This document shows, in pieces, positions 55,432 to 64,000 of a DNA stretch of 64,000 bases (position 1 is its first letter; each line of letters opens with the position of its first letter). Source of the DNA: JBAXGW01 sp037139195 (GTDB lineage Bacteria; Bacteroidota; Bacteroidia; Bacteroidales; JAHJDW01); NCBI GenBank assembly GCA_037139195.1, contig JBAXGW010000007.1, forward strand, positions 31,181-95,180. The letters run 5' to 3'. The notes beneath the pieces are model-generated. The model had not been told where the DNA came from and ran no database searches. It was given only the letters and a program-made list of their open reading frames with translations. The translations under genes and the position numbers were made by a program.

Positions 55432-56106
55432 ATGCCAGTTTATCAACTACCCTCAGAATATATTTTTCCTGATCCAAATGAAGCTGAAGATGGTTTAATT
55501 GCAGTTGGGGGCGATTTGTCTCCTATTCGTTTACTAACTGCATACAGCTGTGGGATTTTCCCTTGGTTCAATCCTGATGAAGAAATTTTATGGTGGTCGC
55601 CTAATCCTCGATTAGTTTTATTTCCAGAAGACATTAAAATATCCAAAAGTTTGCTTAGGATTATAAAGTCTAAAAAATTCACAGTGAAACTAGATACAAA
55701 TTTTAGCAACGTAATAAAACAATGCAAAAATATATGCAGAAAAGATGCTGATGGCACATGGATTACAGATGATATGGAGCAAGCTTATATAGAATTACAC
55801 AGAATTGGAGCAGCACATTCGGTTGAAATATATGAAAACAATGAGCTAGTTGGCGGATTATATGGCGTTTCGATAGGTAAAGGCTTTTTTGGCGAATCTA
55901 TGTTTTCAATAAAACCAAATGCTTCCAAAATTGCATTAGTTTATCTAGCCAACTATTTAAAAGCGCTGAATTTTCATTTTATTGATGCCCAAGTACCAAC
56001 CGATCATTTGATAAGTATGGGAGCTAAAGAAATTAGCAGGAAAGATTTTCTAACTCTTTTAGACAAAGCATTGGATAATGATAGTAAAATTGGAAGTTGG
56101 TATTAG
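55432..56106 (+). CDS. aat: Leucyl/phenylalanyl-tRNA--protein transferase
   Basis: 224 residues, full length. The family motifs appear in order: FPDPNEAEDGLIAVGGDLSP, LLTAYSCGIFPWF, ILWWSPNPRLVLFPE, TWITDDMEQAYIELHRIGAAHSVEIYEN, LVGGLYGVSIGKGFFGESMFS and FIDAQVPTDHLISMGA. The enzyme adds Leu or Phe to N-terminal Arg/Lys of proteins, marking them for ClpSAP degradation. It is a monocistronic gene with its own promoter, 122 bp ahead of fabD. Confidence 0.97.
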   Translation: MPVYQLPSEYIFPDPNEAEDGLIAVGGDLSPIRLLTAYSCGIFPWFNPDEEILWWSPNPRLVLFPEDIKISKSLLRIIKSKKFTVKLDTNFSNVIKQCKNICRKDADGTWITDDMEQAYIELHRIGAAHSVEIYENNELVGGLYGVSIGKGFFGESMFSIKPNASKIALVYLANYLKALNFHFIDAQVPTDHLISMGAKEISRKDFLTLLDKALDNDSKIGSWY

Positions 56107-56189
56107 TTAGCTAAATAGGGATTTAAAGTTATAATGATTCCTGATTTCCTCAATAGTCAAAAAAAGGATTTTTGTATTTAAACTTTTAT

Positions 56190-56197
56190 TATTTTTG
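56190..56197 (+). promoter_or_regulatory. -7 box of the fabD promoter
   Basis: TATTTTTG matches TAnnTTTG, 31 bp before the ATG at 56229. It lies inside a longer open frame starting at 56172, which supports the later start. Confidence 0.35.
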
Positions 56198-56228
56198 TGG
56201 TTCAATTTATAAATTTAAATCAAAAGAA

Positions 56229-57107
56229 ATGAAAGCATACGTTTTTCCAGGTCAAGGAGCTCAATTCGTTGGAATGGGCAAAGATTTATATGATAACTCA
56301 CCTTTGGCTAAAGAATTATTTGAAAAAGCTAATGAAATATTAGGATTTCGCATTACTGACTTGATGTTTAGTGGAACTGACGAAGACTTAAAACAAACTA
56401 ATGTTACCCAACCAGCTATTTTCTTGCACTCAGTTATATTATCGAAAGTAATTGCTGATTTCAAACCAAATGTAGTAGCGGGACATTCATTAGGCGAATT
56501 TTCGGCATTGGTTGCTGCAGGTGCTTTATCATTTGAAGATGGTTTAGTGTTAGTATCTAAAAGAGCAGATGCTATGCAAAAAGCATGCAAGGTGCGCCCT
56601 TCAACAATGGCTGCTGTTATGGGCTTAGAAGATGCAAAAATTGAAGAAATATGCGCTGGAATCAATGAAGTAGTAGTTCCTGCAAATTATAATTGTCCTG
56701 GTCAAGTAGTAATATCAGGCTCTGTAGAAGGAATTAATATAGCATGCGAGAAATTAAAAGAAGCTGGTGCAAAACGAGCATTAGTTCTGCAAGTTGGAGG
56801 AGCTTTCCATTCACCACTTATGGAACCTGCTAGAGTTGAATTAGAAGCAGCAATAAACGCCACAAACTTTAAGGCTCCAATCTGTCCTATATACCAAAAT
56901 GTAAATGCTCAAAAACAAACAGACCCAGAAGTAATAAAGAAAAATTTAATTTCTCAACTTACATCGCCTGTTAAATGGACACAATCAGTTGAAAACATGG
57001 TAAAGGATGGCGTTAATGTGTATGTTGAAGTTGGTCCAGGTTCAGTATTACAAGGATTAATTAAGAAAGTAAGCAAAGAAGCCGAAACATCTAGCGCTAC
57101 AATATAA
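56229..57107 (+). CDS. fabD: Malonyl-CoA:ACP transacylase FabD
   Basis: 292 residues from the ATG at 56229 (MKAYVFPGQGAQFVGMG). The frame is open 19 codons further, but the FPGQGAQ opening shows where the protein begins. Catalytic S87 lies in the GHSLGEFSALV motif, and the partner His in GGAFHSPLM. FabD moves malonyl from CoA to ACP for fatty-acid elongation. It is monocistronic, closed by the bidirectional terminator at 57117-57147. No other fab genes are adjacent. Confidence 0.97.
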   Translation: MKAYVFPGQGAQFVGMGKDLYDNSPLAKELFEKANEILGFRITDLMFSGTDEDLKQTNVTQPAIFLHSVILSKVIADFKPNVVAGHSLGEFSALVAAGALSFEDGLVLVSKRADAMQKACKVRPSTMAAVMGLEDAKIEEICAGINEVVVPANYNCPGQVVISGSVEGINIACEKLKEAGAKRALVLQVGGAFHSPLMEPARVELEAAINATNFKAPICPIYQNVNAQKQTDPEVIKKNLISQLTSPVKWTQSVENMVKDGVNVYVEVGPGSVLQGLIKKVSKEAETSSATI

Positions 57108-57116
57108 ACTTTTAAT

Positions 57117-57147
57117 AAAAAAGGGGTCGTATGATCGACCCCTTTTT
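57117..57147. terminator. Bidirectional terminator between fabD and the OmpA-like gene
   Basis: An 11-bp perfect stem AAAAGGGGTCG (57119-57129) / CGACCCCTTTT (57136-57146) with a 6-nt loop and T/A tracts on both sides. It lies between convergent genes. Confidence 0.9.
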
Positions 57148-57149
57148 GC

Positions 57150-59408
57150 TTATATTTTCACAATAATAAATTCTGTTCTTCTATTTAGCTGATGCTCTTC
57201 TTCAGAGCAAGTGCTTTTAGTGGTTCCTTCACAAGCACAACCATTTACTAACTTAGATTCGCCATAACCTTTTCCATAAATTCTGGCTTTATCAACTCCT
57301 TTTGAAATAATATATGCCACAGAAGATTTAGCTCTTTGATCAGATAATTCAAAATTATATTTAGCTGAACCCCTACAATCGGTATGAGAACCAAGCTCAA
57401 CAACCATGGAAGGATTGTCAGTCATAACTTTAACTATCTTATCGAGCTCTGCAGCTGCATCAGTTCTGATATTTGATTTAGCAAGGTCGAAATAAATTGG
57501 CTTAATATCTATAATTTTACCAATATCAGCTCCTACTTCAATTTTATCAAGAACAACATCAAGATATTCGTTTAGGTTAATATTATCCAAATCTTTGATT
57601 TTATGTTCTAGTAATACTTTTTTTGCTAAATAACCTTCTTTATCAATTTTAATTTCATATTTCAAAACTTCACCCACTTTAACTGATCGTATTTGAATAT
57701 TAACATCGCCACTTTCGTTCGTTGTTGTATCTTTTACTAATGTATTAGCAGACAAATCGTTAATTGATATTTTAACGCCATTTACTCCTTTTTTAGTTGT
57801 TCTATCAAATATAGAGCCTACTAACGCAATAGAAGCGACATTCTTCAATGGAAATTTTGTTTTGATATCAGATAACACTGTGTTTTCGGTAGAAACATTC
57901 TTTGTAATAGGAGCATAATCATTATTTGAAGTACTAATTCTATACTTTGTATTATAATTTGCAGGAAATTCAAATTCGCCCTTTGCATCTGTAAGTAAAT
58001 CATTTTTCACTCCATCATTTTCATTTAAGATAAGAATCTTAGTGTTTGAAATGGGCTCAAATGTAATACTATCAGTAACAACTCCACTAATTATGAGTGC
58101 TTTTGGTGCATCTGATTTTATAATATAAATATCATCATCACCTTTTCCTCCCTCACGATTTGAGGCTAAAAATCCAGATTTTTCGTCTTTGTTAAGTACA
58201 AAACTAAAATCATCTTTTGAACTATTAACAGGAGTTCCTAAATTAGAAACGTTTTTAAAACTACCATCAGCGCAGTATTTCGCACAAAAAACATCAAGTC
58301 CACCAAGGCCGATATGACCATCGGATGAAAAATAAATAAATTCTTTGCTGACAAAAGGAAACATTTCATTTCCTTCGGTATTTATTTCGGGGCCCAGATT
58401 AACTGGCATGCTATAACCATTTTCTTTAATATCAACATAGTAAATATCTGTTCCACCAATACCTCCAGGCATGTTAGACACAAAAAATAATTTTTTGCCA
58501 TCGAAAGAAAGTGCAGGATGTCCCACCGAATAATTTTTATTATTAAAAGGTAATGATTCAATATTTTGCCATTTGCCATTTATAAAAACTGACTTGTAAA
58601 GCATCAAATTATTTATTCCTTTGTCGCTATCTACTTTTTTGCCTTGGTAAAAATTGTTTCTAGTAAAATACATTGTATTTCCAGTTGAGTCAAAACAAAA
58701 TGAACCTTCATGATACTGAGTATTAATTTTCGAGCTAAAATTCGAAACTTTATTTTTTTTCGCAATTGTATCAAAAATCATTATATCAAGAAATGGCTTT
58801 TCGTTCCATGCGTGTGTGTTTTTTACAGCCATTTTCACATCGCTTGCAGTAACAAACGATATTTTATTATTCCACATAACTGCACCAAAATCAGAATATT
58901 CAGTGTTAATATTATTAAAATTAGTTACACTAAACAGAGATTTTTGATTTGTAATTTTAGTCGCATAATCCTTATTATTAGAATAGTTACTTGCAATTTT
59001 ATCATCCAATTTTTTTTGCTTGTATTTCTCCATCCATTTATTGGCTTCGTCGTATTTTTTATTACAACGAAGCGCTTGAGCATATTTGAAATAATAATAG
59101 GAATCTATGCTATCAAACTGCACCGCCTTTTCGTACCAAAGTTCAGCTTTGTCAGTTAAACTCATATTTAAATAGCAATCGGCTAATTTTGGAGCAATTT
59201 TATTTACGTTGACATTTTGTTTAACTAAATCCTCGAATAGAATTGCGGCATCAAAAAATGCAAGCCTATCAAATAACATATTTGCCTTTTCATATTTTGA
59301 TTGACTTAAAAGAGAAATTGATTTATCTGTTGTTTGTTGTCCATAAGAAACAACAAACAAGCAGTTTAATAATATTGTTGCAAATATTTGTTTCATACTA
59401 TTTATCAT
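57150..59408 (-). CDS. OmpA-family outer-membrane protein with TPR, PD40 and Ig-like domains
   Basis: 752 residues with a signal peptide (about 6-23; the ATG at 59396 is an alternative start). TPR helices (about 25-135), a WD40-like PD40 propeller (about 185-430; DIYYVDIKENG, FSSDGHIGLGGLDVF), carboxypeptidase-regulatory-like Ig modules (about 435-615) and an OmpA peptidoglycan-binding domain (about 630-750; LGSHTDCRGSAKYNFELSDQRAKSV-like, NRRTEF). Related OmpA/PorE-type proteins link the T9SS to the cell wall. It directly follows the PorP/SprF gene (the ATG abuts its stop), the third gene in the adhesin-SprF-OmpA set. Confidence 0.9.
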   Translation of the reverse strand: MINSMKQIFATILLNCLFVVSYGQQTTDKSISLLSQSKYEKANMLFDRLAFFDAAILFEDLVKQNVNVNKIAPKLADCYLNMSLTDKAELWYEKAVQFDSIDSYYYFKYAQALRCNKKYDEANKWMEKYKQKKLDDKIASNYSNNKDYATKITNQKSLFSVTNFNNINTEYSDFGAVMWNNKISFVTASDVKMAVKNTHAWNEKPFLDIMIFDTIAKKNKVSNFSSKINTQYHEGSFCFDSTGNTMYFTRNNFYQGKKVDSDKGINNLMLYKSVFINGKWQNIESLPFNNKNYSVGHPALSFDGKKLFFVSNMPGGIGGTDIYYVDIKENGYSMPVNLGPEINTEGNEMFPFVSKEFIYFSSDGHIGLGGLDVFCAKYCADGSFKNVSNLGTPVNSSKDDFSFVLNKDEKSGFLASNREGGKGDDDIYIIKSDAPKALIISGVVTDSITFEPISNTKILILNENDGVKNDLLTDAKGEFEFPANYNTKYRISTSNNDYAPITKNVSTENTVLSDIKTKFPLKNVASIALVGSIFDRTTKKGVNGVKISINDLSANTLVKDTTTNESGDVNIQIRSVKVGEVLKYEIKIDKEGYLAKKVLLEHKIKDLDNINLNEYLDVVLDKIEVGADIGKIIDIKPIYFDLAKSNIRTDAAAELDKIVKVMTDNPSMVVELGSHTDCRGSAKYNFELSDQRAKSSVAYIISKGVDKARIYGKGYGESKLVNGCACEGTTKSTCSEEEHQLNRRTEFIIVKI

Positions 59409-60332
59409 TTAGAAATATCTTGGAGATAAAATTTTGTCCTTTTTGTATTTAAAATCGTAACTAAGCATTATTTCATGACTTCCAAAATTATAATTTGAAA
59501 GTTTTGAAGTTGTATAATCATAAGAATATCCAACCCTTAATTGACTACTAACCTGAATAAGCATTGTTGCACTAAAAGAATCGCCAATTCTATACCCTGC
59601 ACCTACCCATAACTTTTCTTTAAATAAAAAGTTTGCATTCAAATCTATAGATACCGGTGCACCCATTGTAACTTTAGTTAAAACAGAAGGTTTAAATTTT
59701 ATATCCTGATTTATATCAGTAACAAAACCGCCGATAAAAAAGTAGTGACGTTTTTCTGAAAGCTTAGAATATTCAACAGATGACTCTGTCTTATTTTCGA
59801 TAATTTTAGGTGTAGACAATCCCATATACCATCGTTCAGAATGATAGTACATCCCAAATCCGAAGTTTGGCAATGGCTTATAACTGATATTTGCAGCAAA
59901 AGCCTGGTCGTCGGGCTGATCAGTTCCTACACTAAGCAAATTGCCTTTTAATATGCTAAATCCAGCTTTCAATCCAAAAGCTAATTTCGATTTTTCGGTT
60001 ATTTTTATTGTATAAGAATAATCACCATAAACCATGGTTTGGTTGGTAGGTCCAATTCTATCATTTACTACCGACAAACCTAAACCTACGTTTTCGGAAC
60101 GGAAAGGAGTATGAGCAAAAAATGTTTGAGTACGAGGTGCGCCTTCCATACCAATCCATTGGTTTCTCGACATTCCTGTAATATTTAACACCCCTCGACT
60201 TCCGGCATAAGCTGGGTTCACCGACAAGGTGTTAAACATGTACTGCGTAAACATAGGATCTTGCTGAGCATAAGTGCCTATAGTTCCAGTTAACAAGAAA
60301 ATAGCTATAATAATTAATTTAATTTTTCTCAT
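59409..60332 (-). CDS. PorP/SprF-family outer-membrane protein
   Basis: 307 residues with a signal peptide (about 1-22). The family opening QQDPMFTQYMFNTLSVNPAYAGSRG and RNQWIGMEGAPRTQT are unmistakable, and the remainder is a predicted beta-barrel ending in IMLSYDFKYK. SprF is needed for secretion of its partner adhesin (SprB in Flavobacterium), and PorP is its counterpart. It lies 12 bp after the giant type-B gene, so this copy probably serves that protein. Confidence 0.93.
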   Translation of the reverse strand: MRKIKLIIIAIFLLTGTIGTYAQQDPMFTQYMFNTLSVNPAYAGSRGVLNITGMSRNQWIGMEGAPRTQTFFAHTPFRSENVGLGLSVVNDRIGPTNQTMVYGDYSYTIKITEKSKLAFGLKAGFSILKGNLLSVGTDQPDDQAFAANISYKPLPNFGFGMYYHSERWYMGLSTPKIIENKTESSVEYSKLSEKRHYFFIGGFVTDINQDIKFKPSVLTKVTMGAPVSIDLNANFLFKEKLWVGAGYRIGDSFSATMLIQVSSQLRVGYSYDYTTSKLSNYNFGSHEIMLSYDFKYKKDKILSPRYF

Positions 60333-60344
60333 TTTTTTATCTCC

Positions 60345-63300
60345 TTATCTTGTTAAATAAATATAACCTGTTTTAGCCGGCGTATCGTTGCCCAAATTCA
60401 GCAAGTAGAAATATGTTCCGCTAGGTAGTCTTTCGTTTCCAACGGTCATATCTTCTTTCGATGTTCCATCCCAATCATTTTGATAATTTGTTGCTTTGTA
60501 TACTATATTACCCCATCTATTATAAATTTCTAAGGTATTATTAGGATACTCTGAAATTCCCTTTATTACATATAGGTCGTTAACTCCATCGCCATTTGGA
60601 GAGAACCCTTGAGGAATATTTAAATCCAAATCATTCACAATAAGTGTAAGAACAACCGTGCTATCACAACCCGTATTGCTTGTAAATAAATTTGTGTAAA
60701 CACCATCTTCGGTTAGTTCCTGATTTCCGAAAATATACGATTCGCCTTTTGTTATTGTTACTTCAGCAATTTCGTTATATACAGGATTAACAGTTAATGT
60801 TAATGTAACAGTACTATCGCATCCCATAGAACTTACAAACGTTTCATTATAGATTCCACTTGTTGTTAAATTCTGCGAGCCTAAAATATAATTGTTTCCT
60901 TGACAAATACTTGCAGCAATAGAATTTGTAATTGTATTAGCTACATTTAAAGTAAGCACCACCGTAGAATCGCAACTTGAAACGCTTTGGAATACTTCGG
61001 TATAAATTCCACTAGTAGTTAACAACTGTGAACCAAATTGATAAGTAGAACCTGAACATATTTGAGCTGATGCTGTTGTATTGTATACAGGATTTACTGT
61101 TAAATTAAGGTTTACTGTGCTATCACAACCTAATACTGTTTGGAATACTTCTGTATAAGTTCCGCTTGTTGTTAACGCTTGAGAGCCTAATTGATATGTA
61201 GAACCTGAACATATTTGAGCCGATGTTGTTGTATTGTAAACAGGATTTACGGTTAAAGTCAGATTTACTGTACTATCACAACCTTGAACTGTTTGGAATA
61301 CTTCGGTATAAGTTCCACTGGTAGTTAACGCTTGAGAACCTAACTGATAAGTAGAACCTGAACATATTTGAGCTGATGCTGTTATATTGTATACAGGATT
61401 TACGGTTAAAGTCAGATTTACTGTACTATCACAGCCTAGAACTGTTTGGAATACTTCTGTGTAAGTTCCACTAGTTGTTAACGCTTGAGAGCCTAATTGA
61501 TAAGTAGAACCTGAACATATTTGAGCCGAAGTGTTTACATTGAAAACAGGATTAACCGTTGCAATAACTTCTGTTCTAGATGCAGAAATACATCCATTAT
61601 TTATTGCTTCTACCCAATAAGAAGTAGTATTAGAAATAATTGGAGTTGTATAAGTAAGATTTGACCCAAGTAAAGTTCCATTTGATGCTGAATCGTACCA
61701 ATTAATTGTTCCCACCGAAGTAGTTGCACTTAAATCAACAGTACCAACTCCACAACGTGCATTCGAAGTTGCAATTATTGTTGGAGTTTCATAGTAGTTA
61801 ATTGTAACATCTGAGATACTAGGAGTACAAGTTCCATTGGTAATAGACCAGCGTAGAATATAAGTTCCATAAGCATTCCCTGTAAATATCGAGTTGCCAT
61901 CACCTGTATCACTGAAATTACCAGTTCCTCCGCTTACAATCGTCCATTCACCAGTGCCAACTGCTGGGTTATTAGCTCCTAAATTACTACTAATAAGAGT
62001 TCCACAATAGCTAAGAACAGGATTAGATATTGAAGCAACTGTAGGAGTTTCAAAATAATTAACCGTATCAATTGCTGTACTAGAACTACATGTTCCATTA
62101 CTGATTGTCCATTGATATACATAAGTTCCGTAATTTGAAGCTGTAGCCGTGGTAACACCTGAAGTAGGAGAACTAAAAGTAGTAGTTCCGGGTCCAGATA
62201 ATTGACTCCACATTCCAGCACCATTAACTGGAGTATTTCCACCTAATGACTCACTAACTAATGTGCCACAAAGATATTGAGTTGAACCAACTGTGGCAAT
62301 AGTAGGAGTAGCATAATTTGTAATTGTAACAGTGCTTTCAGATGGAGTACAAATGCCATTATTAATTGTCCATTTGAACACATAATCTCCAGGTATCATA
62401 TTTGTTACTGTGGTGTTATAAAGTGTAGCATCTCCAAATATTGGTGTATTTGGACCACTTACAATTGTCCATAAGCCAGTTCCAGGTGCAGAATTATTTG
62501 CAGCAAGCGTTATATTATCAACATTGCAAAGCAACTGACTTGATCCTGCATTAGAAGTAAGCATCTGATTAACAACAATATTAATTGTGTCGTTAGTGCA
62601 AGCATAAGGTAACGGCGAACCATTGTCACAAATCGAAACAACTATTTGGTCGAAACCATTGTACGTTAGGTTAGGTGTATAAGTATAATCGCCATTTGCT
62701 GCTATTACAAAATTACCATATAATGGAGAAACAACAGGTATTGTATTGACTGTTAAAGATGTTCCTTCAATATCTGAATCTGAATTTGATAAAATATTGC
62801 CACTTAAAGCATTATTGCTACATGTATTTAATGATTCGTTGAACGTAATAGGAGCATCATTTACTGGCGAAACTATGATAACAAGGTTTCCTGTATCGCT
62901 TCCTCCATTTCCATCAATTATTACATAAGATACAGTTGAAACAGTATCATTGTAGTTATTATCTGGAGTAAAGGTATAAGTACCATTAGCATTAATTATT
63001 ATGGTTCCTTCGCCATTAATTACAGCTGATGAACCTGCTCCGTAATTAGTTCCATTAATAATAAATTGAGTAACATTTAATCCATCTCCTTCAACATCTG
63101 TATCATTTAAAGTAACAGAGCCGTTAAGCTGATTATCCTCAAGAGTATAAACAGTATCGCTTATTGCTATAGGTGCATCATTTATTGGAGTAATATTGAT
63201 TATAACTTGTTCTGCAATTGCTGACCAATTTGCGCCATCGTATGCATTATAATCAAAGCTTGTAGAACCATTCCAATTTAATGCAGGAGTAAATATTAAA

Positions 63301-64000
63301 TTGTTAATGTCTGAAGATAATATTTCGTCACCAGAACTAACTGCTATTCCATTTAAATAAAGAGTGCCATTTTGTGGTAAACTAACTACGTTAATTTTAT
63401 TTAATGTATCACCATCAATATCTGTAAAAACATTTGCAAAATCGATAGTTGCAAAAGGCACGTCATTATCTTCTGTTCCAGTTTTTATAACATCTGCTAA
63501 TACTGGTAAATTATCGTCATTTAAGATAGTTGCAGTTCCTGTAGAATTTGCAAAAGTTACAACATATCCAAAAGCAGTTATATTGCGCAAGTCAACAGTT
63601 AATGTTTCATCAGCTTCCACCTTATTATCACCATTAACAAGTAGTGTAATAGTTTTACTTGTTTCGCCTGGAGCAAAAGTTAGCACAGTTGAAGGAATTG
63701 CAATGTAATCGTTATCAAGAATTGTTGCTGTACCATCAGCAGTAGCATAATCAACAGTAACTATTCCATCAGAAGCATTACTCAAACTAACGGTAAATAC
63801 AAAACTAGTTTGAAGGTTATCTTCTTCGTTTATAGCAACGTTATTGATACTAATTGTTATATCGTCATCATCGGTAATAGTTGCAGTAGCACTTCCTGTT
63901 CCTATTGTTACAGGTTGACCATTATCATTGCTAACTGTTATGGCTGCAGTAAATGATTCTACCGCTTCAGCTATATCATCGCCCAATACTGTAACAGGAA
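60345..64000 (-). CDS. Giant T9SS type-B adhesin-like protein, 5' part outside window
   Basis: 1213 residues are visible from a TTG at 63986, but the frame is open to the window edge (VLGDDIAEAVESF is a mid-domain Calx-beta motif), so the start lies beyond 64000. Domains: Calx-beta (about 1-150), cadherin/VCBS-like Ig modules (about 155-490; ITPINDAPIA, NDTDVEGDGLNV), CHU-type Ig repeats (about 500-800), six units of a 51-residue repeat (ICSGSTYQLGSQALTTSGTY...GCDSTV), and a type-B sorting domain (QGFSPNGDGVNDLY, IYNRWGNIVYK). A surface filament or adhesin, exported with the neighbouring SprF protein. Confidence 0.9.
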   Translation of the reverse strand, partial: PVTVLGDDIAEAVESFTAAITVSNDNGQPVTIGTGSATATITDDDDITISINNVAINEEDNLQTSFVFTVSLSNASDGIVTVDYATADGTATILDNDYIAIPSTVLTFAPGETSKTITLLVNGDNKVEADETLTVDLRNITAFGYVVTFANSTGTATILNDDNLPVLADVIKTGTEDNDVPFATIDFANVFTDIDGDTLNKINVVSLPQNGTLYLNGIAVSSGDEILSSDINNLIFTPALNWNGSTSFDYNAYDGANWSAIAEQVIINITPINDAPIAISDTVYTLEDNQLNGSVTLNDTDVEGDGLNVTQFIINGTNYGAGSSAVINGEGTIIINANGTYTFTPDNNYNDTVSTVSYVIIDGNGGSDTGNLVIIVSPVNDAPITFNESLNTCSNNALSGNILSNSDSDIEGTSLTVNTIPVVSPLYGNFVIAANGDYTYTPNLTYNGFDQIVVSICDNGSPLPYACTNDTINIVVNQMLTSNAGSSQLLCNVDNITLAANNSAPGTGLWTIVSGPNTPIFGDATLYNTTVTNMIPGDYVFKWTINNGICTPSESTVTITNYATPTIATVGSTQYLCGTLVSESLGGNTPVNGAGMWSQLSGPGTTTFSSPTSGVTTATASNYGTYVYQWTISNGTCSSSTAIDTVNYFETPTVASISNPVLSYCGTLISSNLGANNPAVGTGEWTIVSGGTGNFSDTGDGNSIFTGNAYGTYILRWSITNGTCTPSISDVTINYYETPTIIATSNARCGVGTVDLSATTSVGTINWYDSASNGTLLGSNLTYTTPIISNTTSYWVEAINNGCISASRTEVIATVNPVFNVNTSAQICSGSTYQLGSQALTTSGTYTEVFQTVLGCDSTVNLTLTVNPVYNITASAQICSGSTYQLGSQALTTSGTYTEVFQTVQGCDSTVNLTLTVNPVYNTTTSAQICSGSTYQLGSQALTTSGTYTEVFQTVLGCDSTVNLNLTVNPVYNTTASAQICSGSTYQFGSQLLTTSGIYTEVFQSVSSCDSTVVLTLNVANTITNSIAASICQGNNYILGSQNLTTSGIYNETFVSSMGCDSTVTLTLTVNPVYNEIAEVTITKGESYIFGNQELTEDGVYTNLFTSNTGCDSTVVLTLIVNDLDLNIPQGFSPNGDGVNDLYVIKGISEYPNNTLEIYNRWGNIVYKATNYQNDWDGTSKEDMTVGNERLPSGTYFYLLNLGNDTPAKTGYIYLTR
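60640..61557 (-). repeat. Six tandem 153-bp coding repeats
   Basis: Anchor CCTGAACATATTTGAG recurs at 61510, 61357, 61204 and 61051, exactly 153 bp apart; two more units (about 60898 and 60745) are diverged. The frame is kept, giving 51-residue modules. The first four are nearly identical. Confidence 0.9.

Noticed and set aside
56172..56228. N-terminal extension of FabD
   Set aside because: It contains the promoter -7 box, and family members begin at the FPGQGAQ region as from 56229.
60640..61557. Regular 153-bp repeats considered as a CRISPR-like array
   Set aside because: The repeats are in frame, have no unique spacers and encode Ig-like modules; no cas genes nearby.

Overview
The window is strongly AT-rich and reads as chromosomal DNA of a Bacteroidota (Bacteroidetes) bacterium. 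The evidence is SusC/SusD-type receptors, PorV/PorP/PorZ-type parts of the type IX secretion system (T9SS), many T9SS sorting domains of types A and B, and promoters of the form TTTG-N19-21-TAnnTTTG (the sigma-A consensus of this phylum). Shine-Dalgarno sequences are not obvious. I see no tRNA, rRNA, CRISPR array, insertion sequence or phage. The order within the phylum cannot be fixed from this sequence alone.

Layout. 1-3.6 kb: lptE (cut by the window edge), a TPR-like gene and secG, then groES-groEL behind a long palindrome. 3.6-7.3 kb: a GT2 glycosyltransferase and a membrane flippase-like protein, ruvC, a HIT-family gene and greA. 7.3-16.4 kb: one leftward operon of a TonB-dependent receptor, a 1384-residue secreted protein and a PorV-like barrel. 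16.4-21.3 kb: a small lipoprotein, a beta-propeller hybrid histidine kinase and a LytTR response regulator. Just beyond the regulator lies a pair of 11-bp direct repeats at 21-bp spacing, in front of an unknown membrane-protein gene. 21.5-26.1 kb: a secreted MORN-type repeat protein, recO and porZ. 26.3-31.4 kb: sufB-sufC-sufD, an Mrp ATPase and a Nfu-type protein, that is, Fe-S cluster assembly. Both gaps around sufC carry an unusual heptad-repeat hairpin.

31.5-35.7 kb: two T9SS-exported hydrolases (a C45/phospholipase-B-like amidase and a PHB-depolymerase-type esterase), a zinc-ribbon protein and a TylF-like methyltransferase. 36.2-44.9 kb: a polysaccharide-utilisation-like locus with SusC, SusD, a LamG protein and a LamG-PNGase F protein, which points to removal and uptake of N-glycans from glycoproteins. 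45.1-51 kb: a PHP phosphatase, a 47-residue lipoprotein, a membrane AraC regulator, a beta-helix T9SS protein, an EamA transporter and a Cys-rich mini-protein. 51-55.2 kb: a giant T9SS type-B Ig-repeat protein. 55.4-57.1 kb: aat and fabD. 57.1-64 kb: the classic trio of OmpA-like protein, PorP/SprF protein and giant type-B adhesin, cut by the window edge.

The strongest unexplained signals are non-coding: (1) palindromic 7-bp-period repeats in both gaps around sufC; (2) an approximately 53-bp element with 22-bp-spaced GTTC[TG]GA repeats, seen in three intergenic regions and twice placed at promoter-activator distance in front of T9SS cargo genes, near an AraC regulator; (3) the LytTR-like operator beside the two-component system.
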